Position numbers and translations under genes: made by a program. Shown here in pieces: positions 42,189-50,662 of a stretch of 64,000 bases of DNA. The DNA comes from JAWLBY01 sp041687455 (GTDB taxonomy: Bacteria > Pseudomonadota > Gammaproteobacteria > Xanthomonadales > Xanthomonadaceae). The DNA lies in NCBI GenBank assembly GCA_041687455.1, contig JAWLBY010000001.1, positions 1 through 64,000 of the forward strand, written 5' to 3'. Below the pieces are notes generated by a model. The model worked only from the letters and a program-made list of their open reading frames with translations. It was not told the DNA's origin and did not search any database. How positions within the stretch are numbered: position 1 is the stretch's first letter; each line of letters begins with the position of its first letter.

Positions 42189-43410
42189 CCGTCCGGCCCC
42201 GGCGCTACGCGCCCGGGGCTTGGGCCCGAGCATCGTCGCATTGCTGCTCGCCGTGTCGCTGCTGCCCGCGCTGGCGGCGGCTACCGCTCCACGGATCGGC
42301 CTGCTGACGATGGCGCCGGGCGACGAGTACTGGGCGCGGTTCGGCCACAACGCGATCCTGGTCGTCGAGCCGGATGGCTCGGCGACCAGCTACAACTACG
42401 GCTATTTCGACTTCGAGCAGGAGAATTTCTTCCTGCGCTTCCTGCAGGGCCGGATGCTGTACCAGTTGGTCGCCCTGCCTGCCGGGATCGACATCGACCA
42501 GTACGTCCGCGACGGGCGCGGGGTGGTCCTGCAATGGCTCGCGATCGAGCCGCAACCGGCCCGCGAGCTGGCCGACTTCCTGGCCTGGAATGCACAGCCG
42601 GAAAATGCCGACTACCACTACGACTATTTCGTCGCGAACTGCTCGACCAAGGTCCGCGATGCGCTCGACCGCGCGCTCGGCGGCGCTCTGCTGGCGCAGA
42701 CCCGCGCCCGCTCGCGCGGCCTGACCGCGCGCAGCGAGTCGCTGCGGCTGGCCGCGACGCTGCCGTGGATGTACCTCGGCATCCATTTCGGCCTCGGTCC
42801 GGCCACCGATCGCCCGTTGTCGCGCTGGCAGGAGGGCTTCGTGCCAGCCCGGCTGTACGAAGCGATCGGCCAGATCCGGCTCGCCGACGGCAGTCCACTG
42901 GTGCTCGAGGAGCAGCGATTGTCGGAGCACCGGCTGGCGGCGCCGGACGACGAACCGCCGCGCCACCTGCCCTGGTTCGCGCTGACCGGCCTGCTGGCGG
43001 CCGTGCTGCTCGCGGTCGGCCTGCGGCGCGCACCCGGCCGCTCGCGGACGATCGCCAGCGCCGCTGCCGCCGCGTTCTGGCTGCTCGGCGGGCTGCTCGG
43101 CTGTGGCCTGCTGGCGCTGTGGCTGCTGACCGCGCACACCGCGGCATGGGGCAACCAGAATGCGTGGCTGCTGCCGCCGCTGCTGCTGCTGTTGCTGCCG
43201 GCGCTCGACCCGCTGCGCCGCGACGTGCCGGTACCGCGCTGGCTGGGCGTGCTCGGTCTGCTGGCGCTGGCGAGCGCGCTGGTCGGCCTGACGCATTCGA
43301 CACTGGCCCGCAACGGCCAGCAGAATGGCGAGTGGCTGGCGCTGCTGCTGCCGTTGCAGGCGGTGCTGGCGGAGCGGCTGTGGCAGGCTGGGCGGCACCG
43401 TGACGGCTGA
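42181..43410 (+). CDS. DUF4105 membrane protein, candidate acyltransferase
   Basis: 409 aa. Signal-like N-terminus (about 15-34), then a DUF4105 domain (about 38-240) with conserved His56 (ARFGHNAILVVE) and Cys154 (YFVANCSTKVRDAL), a pair like the Cys-His dyad of NlpC/P60-fold enzymes. The C-terminal third has about four or five membrane helices rich in Leu and Ala. I recall a Bacteroidota DUF4105 protein (Lnb) being described as a lipoprotein N-acyltransferase; whether this protein does the same is inference. It starts with GTG and overlaps corC by eight bases. Confidence 0.7.
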   Translation: MRDRPAPALRARGLGPSIVALLLAVSLLPALAAATAPRIGLLTMAPGDEYWARFGHNAILVVEPDGSATSYNYGYFDFEQENFFLRFLQGRMLYQLVALPAGIDIDQYVRDGRGVVLQWLAIEPQPARELADFLAWNAQPENADYHYDYFVANCSTKVRDALDRALGGALLAQTRARSRGLTARSESLRLAATLPWMYLGIHFGLGPATDRPLSRWQEGFVPARLYEAIGQIRLADGSPLVLEEQRLSEHRLAAPDDEPPRHLPWFALTGLLAAVLLAVGLRRAPGRSRTIASAAAAAFWLLGGLLGCGLLALWLLTAHTAAWGNQNAWLLPPLLLLLLPALDPLRRDVPVPRWLGVLGLLALASALVGLTHSTLARNGQQNGEWLALLLPLQAVLAERLWQAGRHRDG

Positions 43411-43435
43411 TCCTCCGCATGGGACACCGGCACCG

Positions 43436-44416
43436 ATGAGCGATCCGGTCACGGTCGTCAACTGCACTGCCTACGAGCCTGATGGCCGTCGTCGACCGCC
43501 GTTTCCGCTCGAGCGGATCAGCGACGAACTGCAGCGGGAGGGCTTCGTCTGGGTCGGCCTGCGCTCGCCCGATCCGGCCCTGCTGGCGCAGATGCAGGAC
43601 GAATTCGGACTGCATCCGCTGGCGATCGAGGACGCGATGCATGCGCACCAGCGCCCCAAGCTCGAGGTCTACGGCGACTCGCTGTTCATCGCGTTGCACA
43701 CCGCTCAACTGGTCAATGGCCGGATCGAATTCGGCGAGACCCATGCGTTCTTCGGCCGCAACTACCTGCTGACGATCCGTCACGGCGCTTCGCTGTCGTA
43801 CGCACCGGCCCGCGCGCGCTGCGAGCGCGAGCCGGAGCTGCTGGCATTGGGGCCGAGCTTCGCGCTGTATGCGGTGCTGGACTTCATCGTCGACAACGTG
43901 ATGCCGATCGTCGGCGAGTTCGAGGACGAACTCGAAGACCTCGAGAAGGACATCTTCGCCGAGACCTTCCGCCGCGAGACGATCGAGAAGCTGTACCAGC
44001 TCAAGCGCGAGCTGGTCCGGCTGCGGCTGGCGGTGGCGCCGCTGCAGGACATCCTGAACCAGCTCGTCCGCTTCCACGCCGGCCTGATCCACGAGGATGC
44101 CCGGCTCTATTTCCGCGACGTGTTCGACCACGCGGTGCGCGTCAACGAGGCCACCGACACGGTGCGCGAGATGCTGACCGCGGCGATGTCGGTCAACCTG
44201 TCGCTGGTGACCGTGCACCAGGGCGAAGTGGTCAAGCGGCTGGCCGGCTGGGCGGCACTGGTCGCAGTACCGACGCTGGTTGCGAGCTGGTACGGAATGA
44301 ACTTCGCACATATGCCCGAGCTCGGCCATCCGGCCGGCTACTACACCGTGATCGCTGCAACGGTCGCGGCCTGCGCCATCCTGTTCGCGGTGCTGCGTCG
44401 CGCCCGCTGGCTGTAG
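43436..44416 (+). CDS. corA: CorA-family magnesium/cobalt transporter
   Basis: 326 aa, close to the family's usual 316. A large cytoplasmic alpha/beta domain and long stalk helix (about 1-260) are followed by two C-terminal membrane helices. The ion-selectivity signature is Gly-Met-Asn in SWYGMNFAHMPEL at the end of the first helix. It forms homopentamers admitting Mg2+ and Co2+. An in-frame GTG at 43400 would overlap the DUF4105 stop and add 12 residues; the ATG at 43436 is favoured because the fold starts just after it. It is likely in one operon with corC and DUF4105. Confidence 0.9.
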   Translation: MSDPVTVVNCTAYEPDGRRRPPFPLERISDELQREGFVWVGLRSPDPALLAQMQDEFGLHPLAIEDAMHAHQRPKLEVYGDSLFIALHTAQLVNGRIEFGETHAFFGRNYLLTIRHGASLSYAPARARCEREPELLALGPSFALYAVLDFIVDNVMPIVGEFEDELEDLEKDIFAETFRRETIEKLYQLKRELVRLRLAVAPLQDILNQLVRFHAGLIHEDARLYFRDVFDHAVRVNEATDTVREMLTAAMSVNLSLVTVHQGEVVKRLAGWAALVAVPTLVASWYGMNFAHMPELGHPAGYYTVIAATVAACAILFAVLRRARWL

Positions 44417-44515
44417 CCGGATATCGGCCCGCCGCGGGTCGCGACCGGTCCGCCGCTCGTCGCAGCGCCAGCCGACCCCTGACACAACGCGGCGCCGTTG
44501 GCTACCGGGGTCCAA

Positions 44516-44557
44516 TTGACCACGATCAAGATGCGCGCCGGTCGCGACCGGGACAAT
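44516..44557 (+). promoter_or_regulatory. FNR/ANR box and -10 element of the cbb3 operon
   Basis: TTGACCACGATCAA (44516-44529) matches the FNR/ANR consensus TTGAT-N4-ATCAA at nine of ten fixed positions. If its centre (44522.5) lies at -41.5, as in class II promoters, transcription starts at 44564. The predicted -10 (44552-44557) reads GACAAT, matching TATAAT at four of six. Low oxygen would therefore induce the oxidase genes. Confidence 0.7.
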
Positions 44558-44588
44558 TCCGGCCGAACCGAACCGCCCGGAAACCGGC

Positions 44589-46028
44589 ATGCCCACTGCA
44601 ACCACTCCCATCAACGAACGCTACAACGATCGCGTCGTCCGTCAGTTCGCCGTGATGACCCTGGTCTGGGGCATCGTCGGCATGACCGTCGGCGTACTGA
44701 TTGCCGCCCAGCTCTACTGGCCGGCGCTGAGTTTCGACCTTCCGTGGCTCAGCTACGGCCGACTGCGGCCGCTGCACACGAATGCGGTGATCTTCGCGTT
44801 CGGCGGCTCGGCGCTGTTTGCGACGTCGCTGTGGGTCGTGCAGCGCACCTGCCATGCCCGGCTGATCTCCGACAAGCTCGCCGCCTTCGTGTTCTGGGGC
44901 TGGCAACTGGTCATCGTGCTGGCCGCCATCACGCTGCCGCTCGGCATCACGCAGAGCAAGGAATACGCCGAGCTCGAGTGGCCGATCGACCTGCTGATCA
45001 CCGCGGTCTGGGTGGCCTACGCGGTGCTGTTCTTCGGCACCATCGCCAAACGCCGGGTGTCGCACATCTACGTCGCCAACTGGTTCTACGGCGCCTATAT
45101 CCTCGCCGTCGCGCTGCTGCACATCGTCAACAACCTCGCATTGCCGGTGTCGCTGACCAAGTCGTACCAGGTCTACACCGGCGCCGTCGACGCGATGGTG
45201 CAGTGGTGGTACGGGCACAACGCGGTCGGATTCTTCCTGACCGCCGGCTTCCTCGGAATGATGTACTACTTCGTGCCGAAGCAGGTCGGTCGGCCGATCT
45301 ACTCGTACCGGCTGTCGATCGTGCACTTCTGGGCGCTGATCGCGATCTACATGTGGGCCGGCCCGCACCATCTGCAGTACACCGCGCTGCCGGACTGGGC
45401 GCAGAGCCTCGGCATGGTGTTTTCGCTGATCCTGCTGGCGCCGTCGTGGGGCGGTGCGATCAACGGCGTCATGACGCTGTCGGGCGCCTGGCACAAGCTG
45501 CGCACCGATCCGATCATCAAGTTCCTGATCGTCTCGATCTCGTTCTACATGATGTCGACGTTCGAGGGACCGATGATGTCGATCAAGACGGTCAACTCGC
45601 TGTCGCACTACACCGACTGGACCGTGGGCCATGTCCACTCCGGCGCACTCGGCTGGGTCGCGATGATCTCGATCGGCGCGATGTACATGCTGTACCCGCG
45701 CGTGCTCGGTCTGAAGGAGATGTACAGCACCAAGCTGATCGACACCCATTTCTGGGTGCACACGATCGGCGTCGTGTTCTACATCGCCTCGATGTGGATC
45801 GCCGGCGTGATGCAGGGCCTGATGTGGCGCGCCGCCAATCCGGACGGCACGCTCACCTACACCTTCGTCGAATCGCTGGCCGCGACCTATCCGTACTACC
45901 TGATCCGTCTGCTCGGCGGCCTGATGGTGGTCGGCGGCATGCTGGTGATGGCCTGGAATGTCTGGAAGACCTTCCAGATGGCACGCGATACCGAGGACGC
46001 CCCGGTGCTCGCGCCGGCGGCGGCGTGA
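44589..46028 (+). CDS. ccoN: cbb3-type cytochrome c oxidase subunit I
   Basis: 479 aa, the catalytic subunit with about twelve membrane helices, low- and high-spin b haems and CuB. Family stretches include NAVIFAFGGSALFATS, WWYGHNAVGFFLTAGFLGMMYYFVP (in two pieces; CuB histidine and Tyr), HFWALIAIYMWAGPHHL and SLSHYTDWTVGHVHSGALG. It reduces O2 to water with high affinity at the inner membrane. The FNR box upstream points to oxygen control. Unusually, 150 bases with a palindromic repeat separate it from ccoO. Confidence 0.96.
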   Translation: MPTATTPINERYNDRVVRQFAVMTLVWGIVGMTVGVLIAAQLYWPALSFDLPWLSYGRLRPLHTNAVIFAFGGSALFATSLWVVQRTCHARLISDKLAAFVFWGWQLVIVLAAITLPLGITQSKEYAELEWPIDLLITAVWVAYAVLFFGTIAKRRVSHIYVANWFYGAYILAVALLHIVNNLALPVSLTKSYQVYTGAVDAMVQWWYGHNAVGFFLTAGFLGMMYYFVPKQVGRPIYSYRLSIVHFWALIAIYMWAGPHHLQYTALPDWAQSLGMVFSLILLAPSWGGAINGVMTLSGAWHKLRTDPIIKFLIVSISFYMMSTFEGPMMSIKTVNSLSHYTDWTVGHVHSGALGWVAMISIGAMYMLYPRVLGLKEMYSTKLIDTHFWVHTIGVVFYIASMWIAGVMQGLMWRAANPDGTLTYTFVESLAATYPYYLIRLLGGLMVVGGMLVMAWNVWKTFQMARDTEDAPVLAPAAA

Positions 46029-46077
46029 CGCACGCCGGCGACGTCGGATCGGCAATCGGAACGTTTCTACGGAGCAG

Positions 46078-46157
46078 CCGTTCGTCCTGAGGTATCGAAG
46101 GACGAACGGCCCGACAAGCAACCCGCCGCTCGTGGTTCGATACCTCACCACGAACGG
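46078..46157. repeat. Paired palindromic repeats (BIME-like) between ccoN and ccoO
   Basis: Two short hairpins in opposite orientation. The first has arms CCGTTCGTCC (46078-46087) and GGACGAACGG (46100-46109) around TGAGGTATCGAA. The second has CGTGG (46131-46135) and CCACG (46148-46152) around TTCGATACCTCA, followed by AACGG. The two loops are exact reverse complements, so the whole can also fold as one long stem. It looks like a dispersed repeat inserted inside the operon. Confidence 0.8.
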
Positions 46158-46178
46158 CTGGACACCCAGGGTCCAGCA

Positions 46179-46850
46179 ATGAATCACGAAAATGTCGAAA
46201 AATCCGTTGGCCTGATGGCGGTGCTGATCGCAGTGGCGATCAGCTTCGGCGGCCTGGCCGAGATCGTGCCGCTGATGTACCAGGCCGAGGCGATCGAGCC
46301 GCTGCCTGGCGTCAAGCCGTACCCGCCGCTGCAGCTTGCCGGTCGCGACGTCTACGTCCGCGAAGGCTGCTACAACTGCCATTCGCAGATGGTCCGCACG
46401 TTGCGTTTCGAGACCGAGCGCTACGGGCACTACTCGCTGGCCGGCGAGTCGGTCTACGACCGGCCGTTCCAGTGGGGCAGCAAGCGCACCGGGCCGGACC
46501 TGGCCCGGGTCGGTGGCCGCTACTCGGACGACTGGCACCGCGTGCATCTGAACAATCCGCGTGACGTGGTGCCGGAATCGAACATGCCGGCGTATCCGTG
46601 GCTCGAGCAGACGATGGTCGACCCGGGCACGGTGGTCGCGAAGATGCGCGCGCTGCAGACGCTCGGCGACCCGTACAGCGACGAGGAAATTGCCGCCGCA
46701 GCCGACGAGGTCGCCAACCGGACCGAACTCGACGCCGTGGTCGCCTATCTGCAGGGGCTCGGCCGACACGCTCCGCGTCCGGGCGCCGCCGCGCCGGCGG
46801 TCGCGACGAACGGCGCCGACACCCAACTCAACGCTGGAGGCCAGCCATGA
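46179..46850 (+). CDS. ccoO: cbb3-type cytochrome c oxidase subunit II
   Basis: 223 aa, monohaem cytochrome c subunit. One N-terminal membrane helix (about 10-28), then the haem site Cys64-Tyr-Asn-Cys67-His68 in EGCYNCHSQMVR. The axial methionine is probably in ESNMPAYPWL (near 133). It transfers electrons from CcoP to CcoN. The C-terminus is Ala-rich beyond the usual end. Its TGA overlaps the ccoQ start by four bases. Confidence 0.95.
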   Translation: MNHENVEKSVGLMAVLIAVAISFGGLAEIVPLMYQAEAIEPLPGVKPYPPLQLAGRDVYVREGCYNCHSQMVRTLRFETERYGHYSLAGESVYDRPFQWGSKRTGPDLARVGGRYSDDWHRVHLNNPRDVVPESNMPAYPWLEQTMVDPGTVVAKMRALQTLGDPYSDEEIAAAADEVANRTELDAVVAYLQGLGRHAPRPGAAAPAVATNGADTQLNAGGQP

Positions 46851-47011
46851 TCGCCGGCATCGTGACTGCCATGCTGCTTCTCACCTTCCTCGTCGGTACC
46901 GTCTGGGCCTACAGCCCGAAGCGCACGCAGGAGTTTGCCGCAGCGGCATTGCTCGCGCTGGACGATGCGCCGGAGCGCGTAACCCGCCCGGCATCACGCG
47001 ATCGCGGCTGA
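46847..47011 (+). CDS. ccoQ: cbb3-type oxidase subunit CcoQ/FixQ
   Basis: 54 aa, too short to be picked by many gene finders. One membrane helix (MLLLTFLVGTVWAY) ends with the conserved Trp/Tyr-rich interface, followed by PKRTQEFAAAA, typical of CcoQ, which stabilises the assembled oxidase. The start ATG overlaps the ccoO stop (ATGA), and ccoP follows 59 bases later. Position and length support the call more than sequence alone does. Confidence 0.85.
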   Translation: MIAGIVTAMLLLTFLVGTVWAYSPKRTQEFAAAALLALDDAPERVTRPASRDRG

Positions 47012-47070
47012 AGCCGCTCCCACGGGTGCGCTGCGCGTACCGCTCGGATTTCGAATTCTAGGGAAGTGTC

Positions 47071-48009
47071 ATGACAACCGCCTGGTCCTGGTTCGTCGCC
47101 ATCATCGTCGTCATAAACATCGCCGGCTGCGTCTGGCTGCTCTGGTGGACCGGCAAGCGCCGTCCGGGCGACCCGGCCGAGGACGCCACCAGCCACTACT
47201 GGGACGGCGACATCACCGAATACAACAAGCCGATGCCGCGGTGGTGGATCAACCTGTTCTACATCACGATCGTGTTCTCGATCGGCTATCTGGTCTGGTA
47301 TCCGGGTTTCGGCAATTTCGAGGGAACCTCCGGCTGGACCTCGGCGGGCGAGCACGATGCCGACCGCGACGAGGCCGATGCCCTGATGAGCGCGGCGCTG
47401 TCGCGCTTCGACGATCGTCCGATCGAGGAGCTGGCGCGTGATCCGGAGGCGCTCGGCCACGGCAAGGCGATCTTCGCCAACCATTGCGCGACCTGCCACG
47501 GTTCCGATGCGCGCGGTGCGCGCGGCTTCCCCAACCTGACCGACACGGTCTGGCACTGGGGCGGCAGCCCCGATCGCGTGCTCGAGAGCGTGCTGCATGG
47601 CCGCCAGGCCGCGATGCCGGCGCTGGCGCCGGCGCTCGGCAGCGAACAGGCGGTAACCGAAACCGCCGTGTACGTGCAGAGCCTGTCCGGCCAGCGCGTC
47701 GATCCGTCGCTGGCCGCGGCCGGCCGCAAGCGCTTCGCGATGCTGTGCGTTGGCTGTCACGGCGTCGACGGTACCGGCAATGCGCTGCTCGGGGCGCCGG
47801 ACCTGACCGACAGCTACTGGCTGTACGGCGGCGATTTCGACAGCATCCGGCAGGCGATCGTCAACGGTCGCAACGGCCAGATGCCGGCGCACGAGCCGCT
47901 GATCGGACCGCGTCGCAGCCGGCTGGCGGCTGCCTGGGTCTACTCGCTGAGCCAGCCGACCGAGCCGGTCGCCGAGACCAGCGGCAGCGGCAACGCCGGC
48001 AGCCGTTGA
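47071..48009 (+). CDS. ccoP: cbb3-type cytochrome c oxidase subunit III (dihaem)
   Basis: 312 aa. Two N-terminal membrane helices (about 4-25 and 58-78) separated by the conserved WDGDITEYNKPMPRWW segment. Two periplasmic cytochrome c domains follow, with haem sites Cys139-x2-Cys142-His143 (CATCHG) and Cys226-x2-Cys229-His230 (CVGCHG). Methionine ligands are likely in AAMPALA and GQMPAHE. It receives electrons from soluble cytochrome c. GGGAAG precedes the ATG. Confidence 0.95.
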   Translation: MTTAWSWFVAIIVVINIAGCVWLLWWTGKRRPGDPAEDATSHYWDGDITEYNKPMPRWWINLFYITIVFSIGYLVWYPGFGNFEGTSGWTSAGEHDADRDEADALMSAALSRFDDRPIEELARDPEALGHGKAIFANHCATCHGSDARGARGFPNLTDTVWHWGGSPDRVLESVLHGRQAAMPALAPALGSEQAVTETAVYVQSLSGQRVDPSLAAAGRKRFAMLCVGCHGVDGTGNALLGAPDLTDSYWLYGGDFDSIRQAIVNGRNGQMPAHEPLIGPRRSRLAAAWVYSLSQPTEPVAETSGSGNAGSR

Positions 48010-48085
48010 AGCGGCAGTCGCACAAACCGCGCCGCTCGTGTTCAATGAGGCCGCGGCTCGAGCCGTTCCTTGAGGAGACGTATCG

Positions 48086-48379
48086 GTGACTGGGCAACCG
48101 CTGTTCGATCACCCGCCGCGCCCGATGGCGCAGCGGGTCGGCGCCATCGTCTGGCCGAGTTTCTTCGCAGCCGGCATCGCGACGATGGTGTTCTTCGCCT
48201 TCATCGATCCGCTCGACCTGCGCGACATCAGCTTCGTCGACTGGGCGCTGTCCCGCGAGATGGGCTACACGATCGGATTCTTCATGTTCTGGCTCGCGAC
48301 AGCGGCGTCGAGCCTGTTCACCTGGATCCTGCTGCGACCGGCCAGCCGCTTCAACCGGCCGCTGCCGCAGGAACACTGA
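48086..48379 (+). CDS. Small membrane protein in the cbb3 locus
   Basis: 97 aa with two predicted membrane helices (about 20-40 and 62-84). After an N-terminal polar segment, the pattern is MAQRVGAIVWPSFFAAGIA and GYTIGFFMFWLATAASSLFT. I do not recognise a named family. Its start is GTG (48086), 76 bases after ccoP, with GAGGAG upstream. Position between ccoP and ccoG suggests a minor oxidase subunit or assembly helper. It could correspond to small proteins seen after ccoP in related genomes. Confidence 0.65.
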   Translation: MTGQPLFDHPPRPMAQRVGAIVWPSFFAAGIATMVFFAFIDPLDLRDISFVDWALSREMGYTIGFFMFWLATAASSLFTWILLRPASRFNRPLPQEH

Positions 48380-48602
48380 CCGACTACCGGTCGCGACATG
48401 ATGACGCGCTGGATCGGGCCCGGCCCGCATGCGTAGTTTGCGGACGATCACCGGCTCGCGCCGTTGATCCGGCGCGACTGCGGCAGGGCGCGATGAAGAC
48501 CAGCGCCGGATCTGATTCACGCCGGCCGGCATCCGGCCTGTGCCGGCGTCAGTCGTGCCGCGGACCGCACCCGAGCCGGCGAATGCCGGATAGAAGATAC
48601 CG

Positions 48603-50149
<1,547 letters not shown>

Positions 50150-50153
<4 letters not shown>

Positions 50154-50662
50154 CCGCTTCCGCCCCGCACCGCCCGTGGTACCGCGAACCGATGCTGTGG
50201 CTGGTCATCGCGCTGCCGGCGGCGGTGATCGTTGCCGGCGTATCGACGATCGCGATCGCGGTGTCGGCCGGCGGCAGTGACGCGGTGTCGGACCAGGTCC
50301 GCCGCACCGCGCAGATCCAGATCGCCGATCTCGCCGCCGAGCAGGCCGCACTGGAGCGCGGGATCGGTGCCGAGCTGCGGATCGACCACGACACCGGCGC
50401 GCTGCACGTCGCGCTGAACCAGCAGGCCGACGCACCGGCAGCGACGCTCGAGCTGCAACTCAACCATCCGATCGATGCCGCGCAGGACCGCCAGGTCACG
50501 CTGGTCCGCTCCGGCGACGGCTGGCTCGGCCGGTTCGACGGCGACCTGCAGCACGACTGGGATCTGTCGCTGATGCCGGCCGACCGCGAGTGGCGCCTGC
50601 GCGGCCGGATCCGCGGCGGTCAGCCGTCGGCGGAGCTGCGGGCGCCGCTCGCGAACGGCTGA
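50150..50662 (+). CDS. ccoH: CcoH/FixH cbb3 assembly protein
   Basis: 170 aa. One membrane helix (about 14-36, LWLVIALPAAVIVAGVST) and a periplasmic FixH domain: HVALNQQADAP, LQLNHPID, DRQVTL and WDLSLMPADREWRL. It stabilises the CcoNOP complex during assembly. It starts at GTG 50150, overlapping the ccoG stop, and ends with TGATG, sharing one base with the ccoI start. Such tight coupling indicates co-translation. Confidence 0.9.

Noticed and set aside
46131..46157. GGTTCGATACC resembling a tRNA T-arm
   Set aside because: It is part of the palindromic repeat pair, and no tRNA body surrounds it.
44526..46826. 766-codon minus-strand frame over ccoN-ccoO
   Set aside because: Antisense to two unmistakable oxidase subunits; composition rich in Arg, His and Asp as expected of a shadow.
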